Shown piece after piece: positions 25,957 to 33,579 of a stretch of 43,286 bases of DNA. A program made the position numbers and the translations under genes. This DNA comes from an uncultured Alphaproteobacteria bacterium (lineage in GTDB: Bacteria > Pseudomonadota > Alphaproteobacteria > Rickettsiales > UBA1997). The notes below the pieces were generated by a model. That model ran no database searches. It worked only from the letters and a program-made list of their open reading frames with translations, and had not been told where the DNA came from. The stretch covers positions 1 through 43,286 of the forward strand of contig CAIZZE010000042.1 of the NCBI GenBank assembly GCA_903937405.1, in the 5' to 3' direction. Numbering within the stretch: position 1 is the first letter of the stretch; every line of letters starts with the position of its first letter.

Positions 25957-26742
25957 ATGCCTGCTCAAATTTTCACCCTTTTAGAAAAAGTCGGACATTT
26001 TACTTTGTCAAATTTAGCCAAGCTCGGCGAGATTGTTTTATTCATGCTAAACGCGGTTCGCCATTGTTTTACGCCGCCATTTTATCCGCGATTAATTTTG
26101 CGCCAGTTTTTGCAAATCGGTTATTTTTCTTTGCCGGTTGTTGGTTTGACTGCAATTTTTTCCGGCGCAGTTTTGGCGCTACAAAGCTATTCTGGATTTT
26201 CACGCTTTAACGCCGAAAGCACAATTGCAACAGTTGTGGTTCTTTCAATCACCAGAGAACTTGGGCCAGTATTAGCCGGACTAATGGTCGCCGGAAGAGT
26301 CGGCGCTTCAATGGCCGCCGAAATTGGCACTATGAAAGTTACCGAACAAATCGATGCGCTGCGTACGCTTTCGACCAATCCTTTCAAATATTTAGTCGCC
26401 CCGCGCGTGATCGCCGGAGTTTTAATGCTGCCCTTTCTAGTTTTAATTGCCGACATTATTGGTGTGATGGGCGGCTATTTGGTTAGCGTTCATTCTTTAG
26501 GATTTTCACCCGGGCCTTACATCAGCAACACTTTAAAATTTTTAGAAACAATCGATGTAGTTTCGGGCTTGGTAAAAGCAGCATTTTTCGGATTTGTAAT
26601 TTCAGTAATGGGCTGCTATTTCGGCTATAATTCCAAAGGCGGCGCTGAAGGAGTTGGCATTGCTACAACCAATGCTGTTGTGGCGGCATCAATCGTGATT
26701 TTGCTTTTAAATTACATAATCACCGGCGTGTTTTTTGGCTGA
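25957..26742 (+). CDS. mlaE: MlaE-family ABC transporter permease (lipid transport)
   Basis: MlaE is the inner-membrane permease of the Mla phospholipid-transport system, which maintains outer-membrane lipid asymmetry. The 261-residue protein has the family signatures QIGYFSLPVVGLTAIFSGAVLALQ, ITRELGPVLAGLMVAGRVGASMAAEIGTMKVTEQIDAL and FFGFVISVMGCYFGYNSKGGAEGVG. Normally mlaF (ATPase) and mlaD follow; here a repeat pair and rlmJ follow instead, so the other subunits must be elsewhere. Confidence 0.93.
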   Translation: MPAQIFTLLEKVGHFTLSNLAKLGEIVLFMLNAVRHCFTPPFYPRLILRQFLQIGYFSLPVVGLTAIFSGAVLALQSYSGFSRFNAESTIATVVVLSITRELGPVLAGLMVAGRVGASMAAEIGTMKVTEQIDALRTLSTNPFKYLVAPRVIAGVLMLPFLVLIADIIGVMGGYLVSVHSLGFSPGPYISNTLKFLETIDVVSGLVKAAFFGFVISVMGCYFGYNSKGGAEGVGIATTNAVVAASIVILLLNYIITGVFFG

Positions 26743-26764
26743 TATTTGGCTGATATAATTGATA

Positions 26765-26844
26765 ATAGATCCTGAAACAAGTTCAGGATGACACTGAGGT
26801 AAGATCTACCAAATCTGTCATCCTGAACTTGTTTCAGGATCTAT
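26765..26844. repeat. Inverted pair of palindromic repeat elements (copy 3)
   Basis: The arms 26765-26793 and 26816-26844 are perfect complements over 29 bases with a 22-base loop. The core is ATCCTGAA-ACAAG-TTCAGGAT, as in the copy at 1991. It lies between mlaE and rlmJ, 39 bases before the rlmJ start. Confidence 0.92.
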
Positions 26845-26883
26845 CCCGATTTCATCACAAGAAAAATCTAATAAATAATCATA

Positions 26884-27765
26884 ATGAATTATCACCACAT
26901 CTACCACGCTGGCAATTTTGCTGATGTTTTTAAGCATGTAATTCTCACGCTTTGTTTAGAAAAAATGCATGAAAAACCTGCATCTTTTTTTGCGCTCGAT
27001 ACTCATGCCGGCATTGGAAAATACGATCTTTTTGATGAAAAATCTTTGAAAACTTTTGAAGCTGACGAAGGTATAAAAAAACTTTTAGCCCAGAAAAATT
27101 TTGCCGATTTTTTGCCGACACGTTATTTACATATTTTAGCAAAAATTAATCGCTGCGAAATTTCAGAATTACCAGAAAAACTCAAGATTTACGCAGGTTC
27201 ACCAGTTTTAATTAAAGATTATTTGCGTCGCGATGATAGCGCGATTTTTAATGAATTAAACCGCGAAGATTTTTACCAATTGCGCAAAAGTTTTGCTGGA
27301 AGCGATCGCTTTTCTTTATTTAATCTTGATGGTTTTTCGCTGTTAAAATCAAAACTTCCACCACTTGAAAAACGTGGCCTTATAGTTATTGATCCTGCTT
27401 TTGAAAAAGACCAAAATAAGATTTCCGATGATTACCAAAAAATTGTTGAAAACTTGGAAGAATCTTACAAACGCTTTGCTCACGGCACTTATTTAGTTTG
27501 GTATCCGATCATAAAAACTGATGGTGAAATTTTAGCGAAATTTCATAAAGCGATGGGAAATTTAAAATTTGAGAAAATTTTGCACGCCACTTTTGATATT
27601 GGACAAAAAGAAGATGAAACCAAAATGCACGCCTGCGGAATGTTTATTTTCAACGCTCCGTGGCAATTGGATGAAAAGTTGAATTTTTGTTTACCGCAGA
27701 TTTTAAAAATTCTGAAAAAAAGTGAAGCAGCGAATTTTGAAGTGAACTGGATTAAAAATTCTTAA
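26884..27765 (+). CDS. rlmJ: 23S rRNA (adenine-N6)-methyltransferase RlmJ
   Basis: RlmJ methylates an adenine of 23S rRNA (A2030 in Escherichia coli). The 293-residue protein begins [20 protein letters not shown], the highly conserved family N terminus, and has [13 protein letters not shown] as the SAM-binding motif. The catalytic motif is usually DPPY but here reads IDPAFEKD (about residue 169), with the aspartate kept and the next two positions changed. This may be a tolerated variant. The hsdM gene starts only six bases beyond the stop, so the restriction island joins straight onto this gene. Confidence 0.93.
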   Translation: MNYHHIYHAGNFADVFKHVILTLCLEKMHEKPASFFALDTHAGIGKYDLFDEKSLKTFEADEGIKKLLAQKNFADFLPTRYLHILAKINRCEISELPEKLKIYAGSPVLIKDYLRRDDSAIFNELNREDFYQLRKSFAGSDRFSLFNLDGFSLLKSKLPPLEKRGLIVIDPAFEKDQNKISDDYQKIVENLEESYKRFAHGTYLVWYPIIKTDGEILAKFHKAMGNLKFEKILHATFDIGQKEDETKMHACGMFIFNAPWQLDEKLNFCLPQILKILKKSEAANFEVNWIKNS

Positions 27766-27770
27766 AAAAC

Positions 27771-29297
27771 ATGACAAAAACCAACAACGAACCAATCGAA
27801 AAGCAACTTTGGCAAACTGCTGATAAGCTGCGGAAAAACATTGATGCGGCGGAATATAAACACATTGTTTTGGGGTTGATGTTTTTAAAATATATCTCTG
27901 ATTCTTTCGAAGAGCTTTACAAAAAACTAAAATCAGGTGATGGCGATTATTCTGGCGCCGACCCTGAAGACAAAGACGAATACAAAGCCGAAAATGTTTT
28001 CTTCGTTCCCGCCAAAGCGCGTTGGAATTTTTTGAAAAGCCAAGCCAAACAACCAGAAATTGGCAAAGATGTTGACTCGGCGATGGACGAAATCGAAAAA
28101 GAAAACCCGCAACTAAAAGGAGTTCTACCAAAAGTTTACGCTCGCGGCAACCTTGATCCAGCAAGCCTTGGCGGACTTATCGATTCAATTTCAAACATTG
28201 CTTTAGGTGATGCCAAAGCCAGAAGCGCCGATATTTTAGGCCATGTTTTCGAATATTTTTTAGGCGAATTTGCTTTAGCTGAAGGCAAAAAAGGTGGACA
28301 ATTCTACACGCCGCGCTGCGTTGTGGCGCTTCTTGTTGAAATGCTTGAGCCTTACCAAGGCCGAGTTTTTGACCCTTGCTGCGGTTCGGGCGGAATGTTT
28401 GTGCAATCCGAAAAATTCGTTAAAGAGCATCAAGGTCGCATCAACGACATTTCAATTTATGGCCAAGAAAGCAACCAAACCACTTGGCGCTTGGCGAAAA
28501 TGAATTTGGCAATTCGCGGCATCGATTCTAGCCAAGTTAAATGGAACAACGAAGGCAGTTTCTTAAACGACGCCCACAAAGATTTAAAAGCCGATTTCAT
28601 CATTGCCAATCCGCCGTTCAACATTTCCGATTGGAGCGGCGAATTGTTGCGCGGCGATGGTCGCTGGAAATATGGCGAACCACCTGCGGGAAACGCCAAC
28701 TACGCTTGGATTCAACATTTTCTTTATCACCTAAGCCCGTCAGGCAAGGCAGGATTTGTTTTGGCAAAAGGCGCGCTTACTTCCAAAACATCGGGCGAAG
28801 GCGACATCAGAAAAAACCTAATCGACGCCGATTTGGTTGACTGCGTTGTAAACCTTCCCGCCAAACTTTTTTTAAACACCCAAATTCCCGCCAGCCTTTG
28901 GTTTTTAAAGCGCGGCAAAACCAAGCGTAAAGGCGAAATCCTGTTTATCGACGCTCGTAATTTAGGCTATTTAATCAATCGCCGCACTAAAGATTTAAAC
29001 GGCGAAGACATCGCCAAAATTTCATCCACTTACCACAAATGGCTTAAAGAAAATGAAACTTACCAAGACATCAAAGGCTTCTGCAAATCGGTAAATATCG
29101 AAGAAGTCGCCAGCAAAGACTACGTTCTAACTCCGGGAAGATATGTTGGCTTAGAAGAAGCCGAAGACGATTTCGACTTCGCCGAAAAATTCACTTCTTT
29201 GCGTGGCGAGCTGAAACAACAAATGGCCAAAGAGGCAGAACTAAACGAAAGAATTTTAACCAATCTTTCAAAAATCAACATCAGCACCAACCAATAA
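27771..29297 (+). CDS. hsdM: Type I restriction-modification DNA methyltransferase subunit
   Basis: HsdM transfers a methyl group to adenine within the bipartite site chosen by HsdS. The 508-residue protein has an N-terminal helical domain (8-165), then the catalytic domain with SAM-binding motif [11 protein letters not shown] at 201-210 and motif IV NPPFN at 280-284, where NPPF indicates N6-adenine methylation. Its C-terminal helices contact HsdS. The gene is intact. The next gene starts after only five bases, with no terminator visible, so a long operon runs through to at least 33486. Codons are richer in GCC and similar G/C-ending forms than in the flanking genes, consistent with acquisition. 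Confidence 0.97.
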   Translation: MTKTNNEPIEKQLWQTADKLRKNIDAAEYKHIVLGLMFLKYISDSFEELYKKLKSGDGDYSGADPEDKDEYKAENVFFVPAKARWNFLKSQAKQPEIGKDVDSAMDEIEKENPQLKGVLPKVYARGNLDPASLGGLIDSISNIALGDAKARSADILGHVFEYFLGEFALAEGKKGGQFYTPRCVVALLVEMLEPYQGRVFDPCCGSGGMFVQSEKFVKEHQGRINDISIYGQESNQTTWRLAKMNLAIRGIDSSQVKWNNEGSFLNDAHKDLKADFIIANPPFNISDWSGELLRGDGRWKYGEPPAGNANYAWIQHFLYHLSPSGKAGFVLAKGALTSKTSGEGDIRKNLIDADLVDCVVNLPAKLFLNTQIPASLWFLKRGKTKRKGEILFIDARNLGYLINRRTKDLNGEDIAKISSTYHKWLKENETYQDIKGFCKSVNIEEVASKDYVLTPGRYVGLEEAEDDFDFAEKFTSLRGELKQQMAKEAELNERILTNLSKINISTNQ

Positions 29298-29302
29298 AAC
29301 CA

Positions 29303-30313
29303 ATGAAAAACAAAAAAATCACAAAACAAACCTTAGTTTATCAAGCCAAAGACGGCGCAATTGAGCTTAAGCTGGACAAGAAAGACGAAACCATTCTCGC
29401 TAATTTAAACCAAATTGCCGAGTTGTTTGGGGTTCAAAAAGCTGCGATTTCCAAGCATCTGAGTAACATCTTTAAAGAAGGTGAGCTTGAAAATGATTCA
29501 GTTGTTTCCATTTTGGAAACAACTGCCAGTGACGGCAAAAACTATAAAGTAAGTTATTACAACCTTGATGCCATCATTTCAGTTGGCTATCGCGTCAACT
29601 CAAAGCAAGCCACCAACTTTAGAATTTGGGCAACAAAAACTCTGAAAAAATATTTAACCAACGGCGTTGCCATCAACAAAAAACTTATTTCGCAAAATCA
29701 CCAAAAATTTCTCAAAGCAATTGAAGATATAAAAACCCTTAGCCAAGACTCTAAAAACCTAAAAGCAGGTGACATTTTAGATTTAATAAAATCATTTTCT
29801 TACACTTGGTTTTCGCTTGATAGTTTTGATAAAGGCGAGTTTCCAAAGCAAGGTACCAAAAAATCAATCGCCGTAGATGCCAAAGAATTAGAACAAGACA
29901 TCGCCAAACTTAAGGCCGAGCTAATGGTCAAAAAAGAAGCTACTGCAATTTTTGCCACCGAAAAAAACCAAGGAACTTTAGAAGGAATTCTGGGCAATGT
30001 TTTTCAAAGCGCCTTTGGTGAAGATGTTTATCCAAGTTTAGAAGAAAAAGCAGCTCACTTACTTTACTTCATCGTCAAAAATCACCCTTTCAACGACGGC
30101 AACAAAAGATCCGGAGCTTTTGCCTTCATCTGGTTTTTAAGAAAATCCGGCCTGCAATTTCTAGACAGAATAAGCCCCGAAACCTTGGCCAGCTTAACAA
30201 TTTTAATCGCCGAATCAAACCCCAAAGAAAAAGATAAAATGGTTGGTTTGGTTGTGATGCTTTTAAAAAGAGAAGAAAAATCCACTAAACCAAACACCAA
30301 AAAACATGACTAA
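29303..30313 (+). CDS. RhuM-Doc/Fic fusion protein
   Basis: The 336-residue protein has two parts. Residues about 10-125 match the RhuM-type virulence domain (LDKKDETILANLNQIAELFGVQK, then YYNLDAIISVGYRVNS and FRIWATKTLKKYL), a helix-turn-helix-bearing module also found in phage antirepressors. Residues about 215-320 are a Fic/Doc domain with the motif HPFNDGNKRSG at 261-271. The GNKR form is that of Doc, a kinase of translation factor EF-Tu, not the GNGR form of AMPylating Fic enzymes. A coiled region joins them. RhuM-Fic proteins are often found beside Type I hsd genes. A toxin or regulator role is inferred; no separate antitoxin is visible next to it. Confidence 0.88.
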   Translation: MKNKKITKQTLVYQAKDGAIELKLDKKDETILANLNQIAELFGVQKAAISKHLSNIFKEGELENDSVVSILETTASDGKNYKVSYYNLDAIISVGYRVNSKQATNFRIWATKTLKKYLTNGVAINKKLISQNHQKFLKAIEDIKTLSQDSKNLKAGDILDLIKSFSYTWFSLDSFDKGEFPKQGTKKSIAVDAKELEQDIAKLKAELMVKKEATAIFATEKNQGTLEGILGNVFQSAFGEDVYPSLEEKAAHLLYFIVKNHPFNDGNKRSGAFAFIWFLRKSGLQFLDRISPETLASLTILIAESNPKEKDKMVGLVVMLLKREEKSTKPNTKKHD

Positions 30314-30380
30314 AAACAAAGAAAACCAAATCATCATTTACAAAAGCGCTGACGGCAAAAATTACAATGCGGCCTTATAA
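30306..30380 (+). pseudogene. Remnant 5' end of a second RhuM-like gene (24 codons)
   Basis: A short ORF reads MTKNKENQIIIYKSADGKN and ends YNAAL plus stop at 30380. It resembles the start of RhuM proteins (lead-in of KNKENQIIIYxxxDGK) and parallels the preceding gene, which also has YQAKDGAIELKL near its start. It overlaps the end of the RhuM-Doc gene by eight bases. The rest of the second gene is missing, and the HEPN gene follows 18 bases later. It may be a scar left by deletion of a tandem RhuM paralogue, or a tiny leader ORF. Confidence 0.55.
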
Positions 30381-30398
30381 CAAAAACATTTAAAAAAT

Positions 30399-30824
30399 AT
30401 GAGTGAACTTAACTACGACAAATTTCGAGACTCTCTAAAAAGATTAGAAGAGAGATATGAAGACTATAAAAAATCGCTAAATCGCCCCGAGCTTTTGGCA
30501 TCAGATCGTGAATCAATCAAAGAATCTTGCATTCAAAGATTTGAAGTTTGCTTCGACACCACTTGGAAACATCTTAAAAAATATCTTGAACAAGATCAAG
30601 GAATTGCCGATTTAGCAAACTCTCCAAAAGCTATTTTTAAACAAGCTCTTGCCGCCAAAGTTATTGATGATGCTGAAGTTTGGATTGAATTTTCTGACAA
30701 AAGAACCAGCACCAGCCACGACTATTCAGGCAAAAAAGCTGACGAAGTTTTTGGGCAAGTTGATGATTTTATTGAAGAAGCCATCACGCTTTACGAAACA
30801 ATGACTCAGCAAAAATGGAAATAA
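30399..30824 (+). CDS. HEPN-domain protein, HepT-like (HI0074 family)
   Basis: The 141-residue all-helical protein has the HI0074/HepT pattern: FRDSLKRLEERYEDY, then SIKESCIQRFEVCFDTTWKHLKKYL. The active-site motif is RTSTSHDY at 102-109. This is exactly RX4HXY, with Arg102 and His107 as the RNase residues and Tyr109 as the residue that MntA-type antitoxins modify with AMP. In characterised pairs HepT is an RNase toxin and MntA neutralises it. The gene's last codons overlap the next ORF by ten bases, implying coupled translation. The partner nucleotidyltransferase is the N-terminal part of that next ORF. Confidence 0.92.
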   Translation: MSELNYDKFRDSLKRLEERYEDYKKSLNRPELLASDRESIKESCIQRFEVCFDTTWKHLKKYLEQDQGIADLANSPKAIFKQALAAKVIDDAEVWIEFSDKRTSTSHDYSGKKADEVFGQVDDFIEEAITLYETMTQQKWK

Positions 30825-32296
30825 TCAAAAATAACATTGTTGATAACATCGATGTTGAGCCGAAACATTTGGAAGAAATCAAGCGCGTTCTAGCAAGAAC
30901 TTTGCCCTATAAAAAAGTTTGGGCTTATGGATCAAGGGTGAAATGGACAGCCAACGAAAGATCAGATTTAGACTTAGCGGTTTTCGAGGCCACCGACACT
31001 CAAATTGAAAATGCCAAAGAAGCATTTAATGAAAGCAATGTTCCATTCATTGTTCAGCTGATGAATTGGCAAAACATTCCCGACGATTTTAAGAAAAATA
31101 TCGAAGAGAAGTATTTTGTTTTGCAGACGGAAGAAGATTGGGCGGAATTCAAATTAAGCGATATTTCAGATGTTAGAGATGGAACTCACGATTCCCCGAA
31201 AGAAAAGCCAGAAGGAAGGTTTTTAATAGCTTCCAAGCATATCAAAAATGGTAAAATTGATTTCTCTTCAGCTTATAAAATATCAGAAGAAGATTTTGAG
31301 CAGATAAACAAGAGAAGCAAAGTTGATAAATGGGATATCTTATTTTCAATGATTGAAACAATCGCCGAGACTGTGATTGTAGATTTTGAGCCAGATTTTG
31401 CGATTAAAAATGTCGGACTTTTTAAAACTGGAGATAAAAATCTTTCGAAGTGGATATATTATTATCTAAAATCAACTGATGCAAAAAATGAGATAGATGC
31501 TTGCTTGAAGGGCTCTACTCAACAATACATAACATTAGGAGACTTGCGTAATTTCCCAGTAAAAATTCCACCCCTTCCCGAGCAAAAGGCAATTGCCGAG
31601 GTGCTGACAAGTTTGGATGACAAAATCGACTTACTACACAAACAAAACAAAACCCTAGAACAACTAGCCGAAACCCTCTTCCGCCACCACTTCATCGACA
31701 ACGCACAAGATGATTGGGGGGAAAGACCGCTGGATAAAATAGCTGATTTCTTAAATGGACTAGCTTGCCAAAAATATTCTCCAAAAAACGAGATAGACAA
31801 GTTACCAGTTTTAAAAATCAAAGAATTGAGGGGTGGCTTTGGTGAAGATTGCGATTGGGTAACAACAGATGCACCAACTGAATATTTTGTAAAGAGTGGC
31901 GATATTATTTTTTCTTGGTCAGGAAGTTTATTGGTAAAAATTTATAGCGGTAGAAATTGCCTCCTTAATCAGCACTTGTTCAAAGTTACATCTCCAAAAT
32001 ATCCAAAATGGTTCATCTATTTGTGGACAAAAAATCATTTAGAAAAATTTATAGAAATTGCTGAAAGCAAGGCAACAACAATGGGACATATTAAAAGATC
32101 TGATCTTTCAAGCTCTATGGTTTTGGTTCCAAGTGATGATGAGATTAAAGAAATGGATAAAATTTTTACTCCAACTTTAGAAAAAATAATTCTTAACAAC
32201 GAGCAAATTCAAAATTTAGAAAAAACACGTGACCAGCTTTTACCTAAGTTGATGAGTGGCGAAATAAGATTAAACCAACAAACGAATAACCAATAA
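30815..32296 (+). CDS. hsdS: Fusion of MntA-type nucleotidyltransferase with Type I specificity subunit HsdS
   Basis: A single 493-residue frame holds two proteins that are usually separate. Residues 1-104 are a minimal nucleotidyltransferase: KKVWAYGSRVKWTAN and ERSDLDLAVF, with the GSx10DxD motif at 39-53 (Gly39, Ser40, Asp51, Asp53). It ends with IEEKYFVLQ, the usual MntA C terminus. At residues 109-115 (WAEFKLS) it runs into HsdS with two target-recognition domains: the first at about 112-245, ending with PLPEQKAIAEVLTSLDDKIDLL, the second at about 293-430, followed by the conserved QLLPKLMSGEIRL helix. No stop or restart lies between them. The MNT third acidic residue, usually Asp in a VDxVD strand, is Gln81 (FIVQLMNW). 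The ORF overlaps the HEPN gene by ten bases. Confidence 0.9.
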   Translation: MEIIKNNIVDNIDVEPKHLEEIKRVLARTLPYKKVWAYGSRVKWTANERSDLDLAVFEATDTQIENAKEAFNESNVPFIVQLMNWQNIPDDFKKNIEEKYFVLQTEEDWAEFKLSDISDVRDGTHDSPKEKPEGRFLIASKHIKNGKIDFSSAYKISEEDFEQINKRSKVDKWDILFSMIETIAETVIVDFEPDFAIKNVGLFKTGDKNLSKWIYYYLKSTDAKNEIDACLKGSTQQYITLGDLRNFPVKIPPLPEQKAIAEVLTSLDDKIDLLHKQNKTLEQLAETLFRHHFIDNAQDDWGERPLDKIADFLNGLACQKYSPKNEIDKLPVLKIKELRGGFGEDCDWVTTDAPTEYFVKSGDIIFSWSGSLLVKIYSGRNCLLNQHLFKVTSPKYPKWFIYLWTKNHLEKFIEIAESKATTMGHIKRSDLSSSMVLVPSDDEIKEMDKIFTPTLEKIILNNEQIQNLEKTRDQLLPKLMSGEIRLNQQTNNQ

Positions 32297-32299
32297 ATT

Positions 32300-33007
32300 A
32301 TGAACGAAATTATTAACATTTATTGCGATGAAAGTTGTCACTTAGAGCATGATGACTCGCCAGTTATGGTTTTGGGTGGCGTTTGGCTTCCTAAAAATAA
32401 ACTAAAAAAAATCTGTCTTGATATAAGAGAAATAAAGCTGAAGCACAGTTTTTCTAAAAGCTTTGAGTTTAAATGGAGCCAAATTTCGCCCAAAAAAATT
32501 GAATTTTATAAAGACTTAATCACCTATTTTTTTAGCAATAACGATCTTTGTTTTAGAGGGCTTGTGGCTTCTAAGCAAAACTTAAATCACGACAAACATT
32601 CACAAAGTCACGATGATTGGTATTACAAAATGTATTACTTCATGCTTCTCAATATTTTTAAAAAAGAAGATGAATATAATATTTACATCGACATCAAAGA
32701 GAAAAAACGAGGTGGGATAAAAATTCTACAACTCAAAAAAATCTTATCCAACAAGCTTTATGATTTTGACTCAAAAATTATTAAAAAAATGCAGATCGTT
32801 GATTCAAAAGATAGCGAGCTGTTGCAAATGGCAGATTTGTTTTGCGGAGCCTTATCATATTTAAACAAAGATTTAAAAACCAGTGAAGCAAAATTAGAAA
32901 TATTGAGCCACATTTCTAAGCTCTCAAAATGCAACCTAAAAATAAAAACACTCCCTCAAGAAAAGAAATTTAACATCTTTTATTGGAATGGCGACAGGGA
33001 GGTTTAG
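32300..33007 (+). CDS. DUF3800 domain protein
   Basis: The 235-residue protein shows the DUF3800 signature: YCDESCHLE at 8-16 near the start, YIDIKEKK in the middle, and LLQMADLFCGALSY towards the end. DUF3800 proteins have an RNase H-like fold with conserved acidic residues, and are common in defence islands and mobile elements; their activity is not generally established. The gene starts three bases past the HsdS stop and its stop overlaps the GTG of the next gene by one base, so it belongs to the hsd operon. A nuclease role is possible but not shown by sequence alone. Confidence 0.8.
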   Translation: MNEIINIYCDESCHLEHDDSPVMVLGGVWLPKNKLKKICLDIREIKLKHSFSKSFEFKWSQISPKKIEFYKDLITYFFSNNDLCFRGLVASKQNLNHDKHSQSHDDWYYKMYYFMLLNIFKKEDEYNIYIDIKEKKRGGIKILQLKKILSNKLYDFDSKIIKKMQIVDSKDSELLQMADLFCGALSYLNKDLKTSEAKLEILSHISKLSKCNLKIKTLPQEKKFNIFYWNGDREV

Positions 33008-33486
33008 TGGATATAAAATTACTTAAAATTTCTGATTTTAATAACGATTTTGCCGACTTTATAGAGGCTTGTTATTGTTGCTATTTTTCAATCTGGCAAA
33101 GCGAGGTGAAGTTTAACAATAAACCAATTGTTAGAAATTCTGTTTTAGAGAACTGTAAAGAAAAAGATTTCTGGGGCGTGGTTGAGGGTCATACTAATCA
33201 TAAAATATTTAATGATTTATCGAGGTATGAAACGGTTCCTTATTTGAAATATATTTTAGAAGAGGCGTCGAAAACCAATAATGACAATAATTCTGATGTA
33301 ATTTGGTTTTATTCTGAAAGAGATAAGGTCAATATTTTATCTAAAAATTCAAAATATTTAGTCGTTCTAAAGGAATCAAAAACGAAGATTTACTTTGTTA
33401 CGGCTTTCCCAGTTAACCAAGCAAAAGTCGATAAAATAACTGAAAAATGGAGAATATATTGGAAAACCAATATCCGCTCTAATTAG
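33007..33486 (+). CDS. Small protein resembling phage-P1-related BECR-type nuclease-like proteins
   Basis: The GTG start at 33007 has a good ribosome-binding site, AGGGAGG at 32996-33002, and overlaps the previous stop by one base (TAGTG). That gives 159 residues; an ATG at 32983 would lie within the upstream gene. The features are an N-terminal FADFIEACYCCYFSIW, then DFWGVVEGHTNHKIFNDLSRYETVPYLKYILEEA and a C-terminal SKYLVVLKESKTKIYFVTAFPV. This layout resembles the 'phage P1-related' proteins of the PBECR (RelE/EndoU-like) group, which are probable RNases. It may act with DUF3800. The match is from memory of patterns, so the family is tentative. Confidence 0.6.
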   Translation: MDIKLLKISDFNNDFADFIEACYCCYFSIWQSEVKFNNKPIVRNSVLENCKEKDFWGVVEGHTNHKIFNDLSRYETVPYLKYILEEASKTNNDNNSDVIWFYSERDKVNILSKNSKYLVVLKESKTKIYFVTAFPVNQAKVDKITEKWRIYWKTNIRSN

Positions 33487-33579
33487 AATTAGAACGGCTT
33501 GGCAATTCTGTCTACCCAATGGTAGATGAAGTTTCGACAGTGTTAGTCTTATTGTTAAAAAGTCAACAATTGTGAAAAA

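Noticed and set aside
32983-33006. ATG start for the PBECR-like gene
   Set aside because: It lies within DUF3800 with no ribosome-binding site, whereas the GTG at 33007 has AGGGAGG at a good distance.
33487-33579. Promoter, terminator or small RNA between the PBECR-like gene and hsdR
   Set aside because: Only a weak GAATT/AATTC pairing is seen, without a GC-rich stem or T-run, and no convincing -35/-10 pair.
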